A stretch of 64,000 bases of DNA from Cellulophaga baltica (GTDB lineage: Bacteria > Bacteroidota > Bacteroidia > Flavobacteriales > Flavobacteriaceae): positions 1-64,000 of the forward strand of contig NZ_FNBD01000015.1 in the NCBI RefSeq assembly GCF_900102165.1. Direction: 5' to 3'. Under the pieces are notes generated by a model. It worked only from the letters and a program-made list of their open reading frames with translations. It ran no database searches and was not told the DNA's origin. A program made the position numbers and the translations under genes. This document shows, piece after piece, positions 17,396-26,066 of this stretch; the first letter of the stretch is position 1; each line of letters opens with the position of its first letter.

Positions 17396-18085
17396 ATGGA
17401 AACTAAAACAAGACCTAAAGTATTATTTTTTGATGTAAATGAATCTCTATTAGACTTAAACGTTATGAAAAAAAGCGTTGGTAAGGCACTAGGAGACAGA
17501 GAAGATTTATTACCCTTGTGGTTTTCTACCATGTTACATTATTCTCTTGTAACCACCCTTAGCGAGCAATTTACAGATTTTAGTGCTATTGGAGCGGCAG
17601 CATTACAAATGGTAGCCGCTAATAATACCATTACTATTTCAGAAGAAGATGCAAAAGAAGTAATGACCGCCTTTAGCGCATTACCGCCACACCCCGAAGT
17701 AAAAGAAGCTTTAACCGTATTAAAAGATACAGGATATACACTCGTATCTTTAACTAACTCCTCTACTAAAGGGGTAGAAACTCAATTCAAAAATGCAGGA
17801 TTAACACATTTTTTTGATGAACGCTTAAGTGTTGAAGCATTTGGAAAATACAAGCCTGCTAAAGATGTTTATACTTGGGCCGCAAATAAAATGGGCGTAG
17901 CACCAGAAGATTGCATAATGATTGCCGCGCATGGATGGGATATTGCAGGTGCAATTTGGGCCGGTTGGAGAGGTGCATTTATAGCCAGACCAGGCAAACA
18001 ATTGTATCCTTTAGCACCACTTCCAGAAATAAATGAACCTAATTTATTATTAATTGCAGAAAAACTTATTGCGCTTAAAGCATAA
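17396..18085 (+). CDS. Haloacid dehalogenase, type II (HAD superfamily)
   Basis: The 229-residue protein resembles (S)-2-haloacid dehalogenases. The nucleophile is D13 in FFDVNESLLDL, LTNSSTKGV provides the motif II Ser/Asn, and FGKYKPAKDVY supplies the conserved Lys. C-terminal MIAAHGWDIAGA is the usual last motif. Such enzymes hydrolyse short 2-haloalkanoic acids, plausible near marine algae that make halogenated compounds, but phosphatase activity is also possible in the superfamily. It lies 12 bp after an uncharacterised gene and upstream of a TetR operator and SDR gene. Confidence 0.85.
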   Translation: METKTRPKVLFFDVNESLLDLNVMKKSVGKALGDREDLLPLWFSTMLHYSLVTTLSEQFTDFSAIGAAALQMVAANNTITISEEDAKEVMTAFSALPPHPEVKEALTVLKDTGYTLVSLTNSSTKGVETQFKNAGLTHFFDERLSVEAFGKYKPAKDVYTWAANKMGVAPEDCIMIAAHGWDIAGAIWAGWRGAFIARPGKQLYPLAPLPEINEPNLLLIAEKLIALKA

Positions 18086-18128
18086 TTAGCACGTACTACA
18101 TCGGTACTTAAATAAATAACACACATAA

Positions 18129-18146
18129 ACTAAGCTGATGCTTAGT
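18129..18146. promoter_or_regulatory. TetR operator, site 3 (SDR-EthD operon)
   Basis: ACTAAGC-TGAT-GCTTAGT is a perfect palindrome, extendable to AAACTAAGC/GCTTAGTTT, 21 bp before the SDR start codon. The arms are identical to those at 15760-15777. Confidence 0.75.
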
Positions 18147-18167
18147 TTAAATTAAAACAAATAAACT

Positions 18168-18902
18168 ATGAGTATTTCTATAGAAAATAAAATTGCTTTA
18201 GTCACAGGAGCAAACAGAGGAATAGGTAAAGCCATTGTAGAATCCTTAATAAATCATGGCGCTAAAAAAGTGTACTTGGCAGTACGTGACCTATCTTCCA
18301 CTAAAGAACTGGAAGATAAATTTGGAGCAAAGGTTGTAACTATTAAAGCCGATGTTTCTAGTACGACCTCTATAAACGATTTAGCTAAACAAGCTACAGA
18401 TGTTGACATTGTAGTAAATAATGCTGGCATAGGAACACCGCAAGCAACACTTGGGGAAAACGTAGAAAAAGATTTCGCGCATCAATTAGAAGTAAATGCC
18501 TTTGGATTGTTACGTATAGCAAATTCTTTTGCCGATACATTAATTAAAAATAAGGGAGCATTAGTTCAATTAAACTCCATCGCCTCTATTAAAAACTTTG
18601 CACATTTATCTACTTATTCTGCTTCCAAAGCAGCTTCCTATTCTTTAACGCAAGGTCTAAGAACAGAACTAGGAGCAAAAGGAGTTTCTGTATTAAGCGT
18701 GCATCCTGGGCCTATTGCCACAGACATGGGTAGCGCAGCTGGTTTTGATGATGGTGCAGCCACAACGGTGGTATCAGAAGGTATTATCAGCGCACTAAAA
18801 GCAGGAGACTTTCACTTATTTCCAGATGAAATGGCAAAACAAGTAGAAAGTGCCTACCAAAGCTTTTCTGATAATGTGGTATTAGCAGATTTTTCAGCAT
18901 AA
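18168..18902 (+). CDS. Short-chain dehydrogenase/reductase
   Basis: The 244-residue classical SDR has the cofactor motif TGANRGIGKA (about residues 14-23), NNAGIG near residue 85, and the Ser-Tyr-x3-Lys active site in LNSIASI and YSASKAA (about residues 137-155). It would reduce or oxidise a carbonyl/alcohol with NAD(P)H in the cytoplasm. A TetR operator sits immediately upstream, placing it under the TetR regulator at 15185-15742, and an EthD-like gene follows after 32 bp. Confidence 0.9.
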   Translation: MSISIENKIALVTGANRGIGKAIVESLINHGAKKVYLAVRDLSSTKELEDKFGAKVVTIKADVSSTTSINDLAKQATDVDIVVNNAGIGTPQATLGENVEKDFAHQLEVNAFGLLRIANSFADTLIKNKGALVQLNSIASIKNFAHLSTYSASKAASYSLTQGLRTELGAKGVSVLSVHPGPIATDMGSAAGFDDGAATTVVSEGIISALKAGDFHLFPDEMAKQVESAYQSFSDNVVLADFSA

Positions 18903-18934
18903 AACAAAAACAATAAAAAACATAAAAAAATACG

Positions 18935-19243
18935 ATGATAAAACTAACAGTACTATATCCAAATACTCCAGAACTAAAATTTGATAAGGCATATTATATT
19001 AAGGAGCACGGACAATTATTAAAAGATTTATTAGGAGATGCTATAATTTCTTCTGATGTAAATATGGGCTTATCTGGTGCCCAACCAAATACTCCTGCAC
19101 CTTATGTTGTAATTTCTAATATTATTTTTGAATCTTTGAAATCATTTCAAGAGTCTTTTGGTGCTAATGCTGAAAAGATATTAGGTGATTTACCTAATTT
19201 TTCGAACGTAAAACCAGAAGTTCAGATCAGTGAAATTGTGTAA
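18935..19243 (+). CDS. EthD-family protein
   Basis: The 102-residue protein has the dimeric alpha-beta barrel pattern of EthD proteins: MIKLTVLYPNTPE at the start, YYIKEHGQLLKDLLGD in the first helix and SFGANAEKILGDLPNFSNVKP at the end. EthD-like proteins are small accessory or enzymatic proteins often found in aromatic or ether degradation operons. It is in an operon with the SDR gene and is followed by a terminator. Confidence 0.82.
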   Translation: MIKLTVLYPNTPELKFDKAYYIKEHGQLLKDLLGDAIISSDVNMGLSGAQPNTPAPYVVISNIIFESLKSFQESFGANAEKILGDLPNFSNVKPEVQISEIV

Positions 19244-19264
19244 CTCTTAGGGAGTTTTATATTC

Positions 19265-19300
19265 AAGAGAAGAATCCTATACAAAAGGTTTCTTCTCTTT
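19265..19300 (+). terminator. Terminator after EthD-like gene
   Basis: AAGAGAAGAA at 19265-19274 pairs with TTCTTCTCTT at 19290-19299, with additional inner pairing, followed by TTTATCTTT. Confidence 0.78.
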
Positions 19301-19321
19301 TATCTTTAAAAAAATAATAAG

Positions 19322-19969
19322 ATGACAGAAAAAATTAAAATAGATGTAGTTTCAGATGTTGTTTGTCCCTGGTGTGCCATTGGATACAAACGTCTTGAGC
19401 AAGCCATTACAGAAATGGGCATCCAAGATAAGATTAGCCTAGAATGGCAACCTTTTGAATTAAACCCTAATATGCCTGCAGAAGGTCAAGATTTAGAAGA
19501 ACATATTACAGAAAAATATGGTTCTACTCTGGAACAGCAAAAAGAATCGCAAGAGCGCATGACCGATTTTGGTGCTGAGCTCGGTTTTAAATTTGATTAT
19601 TTTGAAGGTATGCGTATGGCGAATACTTTTGATGCGCATGTACTTCTAGAGTATGCTAAAGAGCACCGACTGCAAACAGAGCTAAAAATGCGATTAATGA
19701 ATGACTTTTTTGGAGCACATCAAGATGTATCTAAGAGAGAGGTTTTAAAATTAGCCTTAGAAGACGTTGGTTTAAATGCTGAAGAAGCATTTGCTGCATT
19801 AGATAATCAAGAGCTGCGTAAAAATGTAAAATCTACAGAACACTACTGGCAAGAATTGGGTGTCAACTCTGTTCCTACCATAGTCTTTAATAGAAAAAGT
19901 GCGCTTACAGGTGCACAACCTGTAGCGGTATATAAACAAGTGCTAACAGAACTTCTAGAAGCTAAATAA
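19322..19969 (+). CDS. DsbA-family oxidoreductase, FrnE-like
   Basis: The 215-residue thioredoxin-fold protein has the active-site motif C15-P-W-C18 immediately after the first strand (DVVSDVV), followed by the helical insertion typical of the FrnE/DsbA-like family. It lacks a signal peptide and is therefore predicted to be cytoplasmic, unlike true DsbA. Family members handle disulfides or resemble polyketide-associated isomerases; the substrate here is unknown. The conserved cis-Pro region is NSVPTIVFN near residue 182. It lies 36 bp before fabF and 22 bp after a terminator. Confidence 0.88.
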   Translation: MTEKIKIDVVSDVVCPWCAIGYKRLEQAITEMGIQDKISLEWQPFELNPNMPAEGQDLEEHITEKYGSTLEQQKESQERMTDFGAELGFKFDYFEGMRMANTFDAHVLLEYAKEHRLQTELKMRLMNDFFGAHQDVSKREVLKLALEDVGLNAEEAFAALDNQELRKNVKSTEHYWQELGVNSVPTIVFNRKSALTGAQPVAVYKQVLTELLEAK

Positions 19970-20005
19970 TACGTAGATAGCAAATTTTAAAACTAATAAA
20001 TTATT

Positions 20006-21247
20006 ATGAAAAGAGTCGTCATTACCGGTTTAGGAGCATTGACTCCAATAGGAAACTCCGTAGACACATTTTGGGAAAATGCTATCAACGGACAAAGTGG
20101 TGCATCAAAAATTACCAAATTTGATACCTCCTTATTTAAAACAAAATTTGCTGCTGAACTTAAAGATTTTGATCCCAAAAAATATTTAGATCGCAATCAA
20201 ATAAAAAGAAGTGACCTTTTTACCCAGTACGCCCTATATAGTGTTGCGGAAGCTATGGAAGATAGTGGTCTAGATACAAGCATAATGTCTCCTTTTGATA
20301 TTGGCGTAATTTGGGGTACTGGCCAAGGAGGTATGCAAACTTTCGAGGATGAAGTTAAAAATTATGTAGAAGGCAATAAAAACCCACGCTTTAGTCCGTT
20401 TTTTATTCCGAAGTTATTATCTAATATGGCTTCTGGGTTGATTGCTATGAAATACGGTTTAATGGGAATTAATTATACAGCTGTTTCTGCCTGTGCATCT
20501 TCTAGTTCTGCTATTATGGACGCTTTTAATTATATCCGTTTAAACAAAGCCAAAGTGATGGTTACCGGCGGCTCTGAATCTCCTATTACCGAAGCTTCTA
20601 TTGGAGGCTTCAACGCAATGAAAGCTTTATCAACAGCTAATGACCACGCAGAAGAAGCTTCTAGACCATTTGATGTAGACCGAAGCGGTTTTGTCATGGG
20701 AGAAGGTGCTGGCGCTCTAATCTTGGAAGAATACGAGCATGCAAAAAAACGTGGAGCTACCATCTACGCAGAAATTATTGGTGCCGCAATGACGGATGAT
20801 GCTTATCATATATCTGCAACCCACCCAGAAGGCTTAGGGGCTATTAAAGCCATGCAATTAGCCATGGAGGAAGCCAACATAAACCCAGAAGCTGTAAATT
20901 ACTTAAATACTCATGCAACCTCCACTCCTGTTGGAGATATTAGCGAGGTTAAAGCTGTAGCGACTACCTTTAACGACCGTTTTGATCAGCTTAAAATAAG
21001 TGCTACAAAATCTATGACGGGTCATTTACTGGGTGCTGCTGGCGCAATAGAGGCCATATTAGCTATTAAAACGATACAACACAATACCATACCGCCTACT
21101 ATTAATACCACCACATTAGATCCTGAAATCCCTGCAGGTATGCCAATTGTAACAAAAGAAGCTATACCCCATAATGTTACCATAGCCATGAGTAATACGT
21201 TTGGATTTGGTGGTCATAATGCGACTACAATTTTTAAGAAAATATAA
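20006..21247 (+). CDS. fabF: Beta-ketoacyl-ACP synthase II
   Basis: The 413-residue condensing enzyme elongates acyl-ACP with malonyl-ACP in fatty acid synthesis. The Cys-His-His triad is present: Cys in SACASSSS near residue 163, His in NTHATSTPVGD near residue 303, and His in TGHLLGAAGA near residue 340. It is a complete thiolase-fold protein. It stands apart from acpP or other fab genes, next to a FrnE-like gene and a lipoprotein, so it may be a second, specialised copy rather than the housekeeping one. Confidence 0.92.
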   Translation: MKRVVITGLGALTPIGNSVDTFWENAINGQSGASKITKFDTSLFKTKFAAELKDFDPKKYLDRNQIKRSDLFTQYALYSVAEAMEDSGLDTSIMSPFDIGVIWGTGQGGMQTFEDEVKNYVEGNKNPRFSPFFIPKLLSNMASGLIAMKYGLMGINYTAVSACASSSSAIMDAFNYIRLNKAKVMVTGGSESPITEASIGGFNAMKALSTANDHAEEASRPFDVDRSGFVMGEGAGALILEEYEHAKKRGATIYAEIIGAAMTDDAYHISATHPEGLGAIKAMQLAMEEANINPEAVNYLNTHATSTPVGDISEVKAVATTFNDRFDQLKISATKSMTGHLLGAAGAIEAILAIKTIQHNTIPPTINTTTLDPEIPAGMPIVTKEAIPHNVTIAMSNTFGFGGHNATTIFKKI

Positions 21248-21272
21248 TTAATTACAAAATAAAATCAAGACA

Positions 21273-22343
21273 ATGAAACCTATTCCATATCTATTTTTAG
21301 TCGCTCTACTCTTTGTTTCTTGTAAGCAAAGCACAAAGGAACCAAAGGAAATCTCCGTTACAACAAAAGCTCCTGAGGTTACAACAGTAGCGTCTTTTTC
21401 AGGGCAGCAAGTCACGGGAGTAACGGTAACCACTACCGGCCGCATTTTCGTGAATTTTCCTAGATGGAGAAAAGGGGTCACAAATTCAGTCGTAGAACTA
21501 AGTAAAGGTATTGAAACCCCGTTTCCTAATAAAGAATGGAACTCTTGGGAGGTTGGGGATAAGATAGAAGCACAAAAATTTGTTGGCGTGCAATCTGTTG
21601 TTGCCTTTGAAGATAAATTATATGTATTGGACACTAGAAGTCCGCTTTTTCAAGAAGTATTAGATGCTCCTAGAGTTTTTGTCTTTAATCTAATTACAAA
21701 GGCATTAGAACATACCTATATTTTAACTGAAAATGCATATCACGCTAATTCTTATATCAACGATTTACGCGTAGATAAAAAGAATAACAAAATCTATTTT
21801 ACAGATTCCGGAAATTCTGGACTAGTTATCTTGGACTTAAAAACAGAAACCTTTCATAGAGTTTTAGACGAACATAGTTCTACAGCGGCAGAACAAGGTT
21901 ATTTAACTTTTACCGATGGAAAATGGATGAATACCGTACATTCTGATGGTATTGCTTTAGATACAAAAAATGATAAATTGTATTACCATGCACTTACTGG
22001 GTATAGCTTATACAGCATACCAACAAAATTATTAGTTATTGAGGATGAACTTGATCTTGAAAAAGCGGTTACCTTAGAAGCTAAAACATCGGCTCCTGAC
22101 GGGATGATTTTTGATAAAAATGGTAATCTTTATTATGCCGATTTAGAGAATAATAAAATCATGTATCGCGAACCAAATGGAAGTGTACGTATTTTGTTGG
22201 AGGGTGATAAAGTACGATGGGCTGATACCTTTAGTATTTACGACAACCATTTATACTACACGAATTCTAGAATAAATGAAGTAACAGCAGACATATCTGA
22301 AATGGAATTTACACTTCATAAAATAGCACTACCAATCAATTAA
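21273..22343 (+). CDS. MRJP/yellow-type (SMP-30-like) lipoprotein
   Basis: The 356-residue protein has a short signal peptide with lipobox FVSC (Cys near residue 17), so it should be a lipoprotein of the envelope. The rest is a beta-propeller of the major royal jelly protein/yellow family: RIFVNFPRWRKGVTNSVVE, DTRSP, FTDSGNSGLVILDLKT and DGIALDTKNDKLYYHALTG are typical. Bacterial members may be lactonase-like enzymes; no substrate is assigned. It begins 25 bp after fabF and may be co-transcribed with it. Confidence 0.85.
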   Translation: MKPIPYLFLVALLFVSCKQSTKEPKEISVTTKAPEVTTVASFSGQQVTGVTVTTTGRIFVNFPRWRKGVTNSVVELSKGIETPFPNKEWNSWEVGDKIEAQKFVGVQSVVAFEDKLYVLDTRSPLFQEVLDAPRVFVFNLITKALEHTYILTENAYHANSYINDLRVDKKNNKIYFTDSGNSGLVILDLKTETFHRVLDEHSSTAAEQGYLTFTDGKWMNTVHSDGIALDTKNDKLYYHALTGYSLYSIPTKLLVIEDELDLEKAVTLEAKTSAPDGMIFDKNGNLYYADLENNKIMYREPNGSVRILLEGDKVRWADTFSIYDNHLYYTNSRINEVTADISEMEFTLHKIALPIN

Positions 22344-22352
22344 ATTTAACGG

Positions 22353-22396
22353 ACCATTTGATAGAGAATTCTATATTCACAAAAAAATCAAATGGT
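22353..22396. repeat. Inverted repeat downstream of the MRJP gene
   Basis: ACCATTTGAT at 22353-22362 and ATCAAATGGT at 22387-22396 are perfect 10-bp inverted copies with a 24-bp loop. No T run follows, so it is a poor terminator; it may be an mRNA-end structure. Confidence 0.4.
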
Positions 22397-22494
22397 TCTG
22401 AATACATTAGGAAAACTGGCTAAAGAATTATCAATTCTTTAGTACTAAACCATAAAAAATTTCTAGTTCTTTACACCATTAATTCAATTGAAAT

Positions 22495-23256
22495 ATGATT
22501 CATAAAACAATAGGCATTGTTGGTGGTGTTGGAAGTTATGCTGGTATAGATTTAATTAAAAAAGTATACGACCTTACCGAGGCTAAATCAGACCAAGAAC
22601 ATTTACCCGTTTCCATGTTGTCTGTTCCGCATAAAATTATAGATCGCACCAAATACCTATTAGGTGAAACCGATATAAACCCAGGTATTGCCATATCAGA
22701 AATTATAGCCTCATTAATTGCTAGCGGCTCTAGTATTATTGGTATCCCTTGTAATACCGCACATGCAAGACCTATTTTAAGTTTAATTGAAAAGAGTATA
22801 CCAGAATCATGCGTACTCGTTAATCTTATTGAAGAGGTAGGCTTGCATATTTCAACAAAATACCCAGAAATTACAAAAGTGGGTGTTTTAGGAACTACCG
22901 GTACTATTTTAGCAAAAGTATATCCAGACGTACTCGCAAAATATAATATTGAGGTCATTCAACCTTCGGAAGACATACAAGATTTGTTTGTACACCCTTC
23001 CATTTATGACACGAGTTACGGAATCAAGGCTTTTTCAAATCCTGTAAATGAAAAGGCTAAAGAAAACCTGAGTATGGCCGCCACCTATTTATCAAGAAAA
23101 GGAGCACAAGCTGTTATATTAGGCTGTACCGAAATACCGCTAGCCATACAATATGAAAAGATTGAAGATAGCTTAATAATTGATGCTACTACCGTCCTTG
23201 CTAGCGCCCTTATTAGGGAGTCTAAAAAAATGGAAGAAGAGAACATAAATGAATAG
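22495..23256 (+). CDS. Aspartate/glutamate racemase family protein
   Basis: The 253-residue protein has the two catalytic cysteines of the Asp/Glu racemase family: C86 in GIPCNTAHA and C211 in GCTEIPLAI. The N-terminus GIVGGVGSYAG is the usual substrate-loop start. It would interconvert L- and D-amino acids, most likely aspartate, in the cytoplasm. It stands between an MRJP lipoprotein and a TonB receptor with about 150 bp and 380 bp of non-coding DNA on either side, so it is probably monocistronic. Confidence 0.87.
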   Translation: MIHKTIGIVGGVGSYAGIDLIKKVYDLTEAKSDQEHLPVSMLSVPHKIIDRTKYLLGETDINPGIAISEIIASLIASGSSIIGIPCNTAHARPILSLIEKSIPESCVLVNLIEEVGLHISTKYPEITKVGVLGTTGTILAKVYPDVLAKYNIEVIQPSEDIQDLFVHPSIYDTSYGIKAFSNPVNEKAKENLSMAATYLSRKGAQAVILGCTEIPLAIQYEKIEDSLIIDATTVLASALIRESKKMEEENINE

Positions 23257-23637
23257 AACTATTTACTAGAAACCATTTTTTAATTTATCAGACCAAAAGC
23301 TATAACATTCAATTAGATGTAGTTATAATTTCCCAGTATACATACTGTAGCCACTACGCACTCAAATGCTAATTAGCAGATACTTTCCAAGTTCCGTTTT
23401 TGCTCCACTAAAAACACTATTATCATCTTCTTCCCTTTTGACAAAGAAAAATAAGAGCTAACTCTTTTCCTTTAAAAAAACACACCTACTACTTCCTTAT
23501 AAACGCAAGGTTTAAAGCATTTTAAAATTTAGAAATTAATTGATCGTATATAATTCTTAAAATATGTTAAGTTTTATTTGGAATTAATCTAAATAAATAG
23601 ATACTTTTGCATTCTTATTTTTAATAAGTCTAAATAA
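23257..23637. promoter_or_regulatory. Promoter region of the TonB receptor operon
   Basis: This 381-bp gap has no recognisable gene. Its last 65 bp hold a Bacteroidota-type promoter flanked and overlapped by two related 23-bp imperfect palindromes; the rest is AT-rich sequence in which I see nothing. Confidence 0.55.
23574..23637. promoter_or_regulatory. Tandem palindromic operators around promoter, possible Fur-type sites
   Basis: Site A (23574-23596) has arms TTATTTGGA and TCTAAATAA separated by ATTAA, matching 8 of 9. Site B (23615-23637) has arms TTATTTTTA and TCTAAATAA, matching 7 of 9, and ends just before the ATG. A promoter, TTTG at 23577-23580 and TACTTTTG at 23602-23609 with 21-bp spacing, is overlapped by site A, and its -7 element lies between the two sites. 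The arrangement suits a repressor such as Fur in front of a TonB receptor gene. Confidence 0.5.
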
Positions 23638-26046
23638 ATGCGTTTACTACTTTTAGTCACTACATTCTTTATAAGTTGTTTAGGATTTTCCCAAACGGGG
23701 GAACTATCTGGAGTTATTAGATTAGAGGATAATACACCTGTAATCAATGCGCATATCAAAGTTATAGGTACAACCAACAGTGCCGTAACAGATTTTGATG
23801 GTAGCTATATCATTGAAAACCTAGAGTATGGCACGTATAACCTCCTTATATCTACTATAGAAGCACATAAAAAAACAATTTCTATTACCATAGCTCAAGA
23901 AAAAACTTCAATTACCACCACTGTCTCAAGAAAAACTAATGAACTAAGTGAAGTGGTTGTAAACGGCCAAAGCAAAGAGACAAAGTTAGAAACGGCAGGG
24001 TATGCCGTGAATATCGTCAAAACTGAAGAAGCCAGTATTCGAAACATTCAGACCAATGAATTATTAAACACAACTGTCGGGGTGAAAATTCGTCAAAATG
24101 GAGGTTTAGGCTCTGATGTAACTTACAGTCTAAATGGATTATCAGGTAGCTCTATAAGAATTTTCATAAATGGTATTCCTAGTTCCACTTACGGTTCTTC
24201 TTTTAATTTAAATAGCATCCCGCCTTCTATGATTAAAAACATTGAGGTCTATAAAGGTGTAGTGCCTGGGCATTTAGCTGATGATGCTTTAGGTGGCGCC
24301 ATCAATATAGTATTGCATGATAAAATTAAAAACCACCTTAATGCATCAGTCTCCTACGGTTCTTTCAACACATTACAGACAAGCGTCAATGGAGTCTATC
24401 GTTTTGATAAAACAGGCTTTACCGTAAAAGGCTCCTTATTTCATAATTATTCTGATAATGACTATAAAGTATCTGGAAGAAGTGTTTTAGTTACAGGTCT
24501 TGGAGGTGAACAAACACCTATAACCGCTAGAAGGTTTAATGATGCCTATAGATCTACAGGTGGAATGGTACACTTTGGCTATACTAACGTATCCTGGGCC
24601 GATCAGTTTTTCATTGGATTAACAGCTTCTGATGATTATAAGGAGGTGCAACACGGTGCTTTTATGACCATCACTCCCTATAAAGATAGATTTCTAGAAT
24701 CGGATGCCCTTCTGGCAAACCTAAGCTATCAAAAGAAAAACATTTTTACAAAAGGATTGGATGTAACTATAAATGGATTGTACGGAAAAAGAAACCGTGC
24801 GGTAAATGATACCGTAGCTTGGGCATATAGTTGGTACGGAGAACGAGCTATAGATTTTAGAGGGAACGAATATCAATATACTTGGGGTTCACAACAAGAG
24901 GGCGGCCCCACCCTATCGAAAATAAAAAGAAAAGTAGCGGCTATCAGAACTGGTTTATCTTATACTATTGCAGAGAACCACAAAGTTTTATTAAACCATG
25001 TGTACAATAGCATTGATAGAGAAGACAGTGATGCCTTACAATCCGTTTTAGAAAATACGTTTATAGGAACAAGAGATTTACATAAAAATATTTTCTCTTT
25101 AACCTATGAATTAAATGCCCTTGATGATCAGTTAAAAGCAAGTGTATTTGGTAAACACTACCAGCAAAAAACAATTAGTATTGATCCCGAAATTGAAGCC
25201 GATGAAGATGGTAATGACTGGGTAGTTGATGAAATTGTAACTAGCACTAACGCCTACCAAGGTTATGGTTTCGCATCGTCTTATGCTATTACTCCTAGCA
25301 TAACCCTATTAGCTTCCGCAGAAAAAGCCATTCGGTTACCAGATGAAACGGAAGTATTCGGAAATGACGGTGACAATGTAGTTGCCAACCCAAATATACG
25401 ACCGGAAATAAGTAACAATTATAATCTAGGTTTCCGTCTTGGAAGCTTTAAGGTAAAAAAACACGAGTTTACCATTTCAACAAATCTTTTTACAAGAAAT
25501 ATTAAAGATAGAATTGGTTTACCTATTGAAACTTCTCTTAATGTTGATGACGAATTAATCGTATATGTAAACCAAGGTAATGCAAAATCTAAAGGAATAG
25601 ATGCTCAATTGAATTATAGCTATAATAGCAATCTAGGTTTCAATTTTAATGTTTCTAGGTTTGATTTAACTACCGAAACAGCCGCAGGAACCGAATTTGA
25701 TATTCCTAACACTCCGTTTTTAAATATGAATGGGAGTTTACGCTATTCTTTCAAAAATTTTATACAAGAAAAATCAAATCTAAACCTCTTCTACACCCTA
25801 TACTTTACGGATGAGTTTTCATACTTGGTATCACAAGGATCAAATACGGTGGGAGATGATTTTTTTAAAGTACCACAACAAGTGGCCCAAGACTTTGGTC
25901 TTAGCTATGCTTTTCCTAGCAGCAAATTTGTAGTGAGTTTTGATGTCAAAAATATATTTGACAAACCTGTATATGACAACTTCTCCGTTCAAAAACCAGG
26001 AAGAGCCTTTTATTTAAAAATGAATTACACAATAGATAAATTATAA
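23638..26046 (+). CDS. TonB-dependent receptor, probable siderophore/iron uptake
   Basis: The 802-residue outer-membrane protein has a signal peptide (about residues 1-18, ending CLGFSQ), a carboxypeptidase-regulatory-like domain (about 22-100, with VTDFDGSYIIENLEYG), a plug domain (about 110-210) and a C-terminal 22-strand barrel. It is much shorter than SusC proteins and lacks a SusD partner. The partner DUF4374 gene begins 20 bp downstream; this pair occurs in Bacteroidota iron/siderophore loci. Two tandem palindromes at the promoter fit iron repression. The siderophore itself cannot be named. Confidence 0.87.
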   Translation: MRLLLLVTTFFISCLGFSQTGELSGVIRLEDNTPVINAHIKVIGTTNSAVTDFDGSYIIENLEYGTYNLLISTIEAHKKTISITIAQEKTSITTTVSRKTNELSEVVVNGQSKETKLETAGYAVNIVKTEEASIRNIQTNELLNTTVGVKIRQNGGLGSDVTYSLNGLSGSSIRIFINGIPSSTYGSSFNLNSIPPSMIKNIEVYKGVVPGHLADDALGGAINIVLHDKIKNHLNASVSYGSFNTLQTSVNGVYRFDKTGFTVKGSLFHNYSDNDYKVSGRSVLVTGLGGEQTPITARRFNDAYRSTGGMVHFGYTNVSWADQFFIGLTASDDYKEVQHGAFMTITPYKDRFLESDALLANLSYQKKNIFTKGLDVTINGLYGKRNRAVNDTVAWAYSWYGERAIDFRGNEYQYTWGSQQEGGPTLSKIKRKVAAIRTGLSYTIAENHKVLLNHVYNSIDREDSDALQSVLENTFIGTRDLHKNIFSLTYELNALDDQLKASVFGKHYQQKTISIDPEIEADEDGNDWVVDEIVTSTNAYQGYGFASSYAITPSITLLASAEKAIRLPDETEVFGNDGDNVVANPNIRPEISNNYNLGFRLGSFKVKKHEFTISTNLFTRNIKDRIGLPIETSLNVDDELIVYVNQGNAKSKGIDAQLNYSYNSNLGFNFNVSRFDLTTETAAGTEFDIPNTPFLNMNGSLRYSFKNFIQEKSNLNLFYTLYFTDEFSYLVSQGSNTVGDDFFKVPQQVAQDFGLSYAFPSSKFVVSFDVKNIFDKPVYDNFSVQKPGRAFYLKMNYTIDKL

Positions 26047-26066
26047 TCCTAAAAACAGACCCGAAA

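Noticed and set aside
21248-21634. Minus-strand open frame across the start of the MRJP gene
   Set aside because: Overlaps a gene with clear signal peptide and family motifs; a low-complexity shadow rich in Thr and Val.
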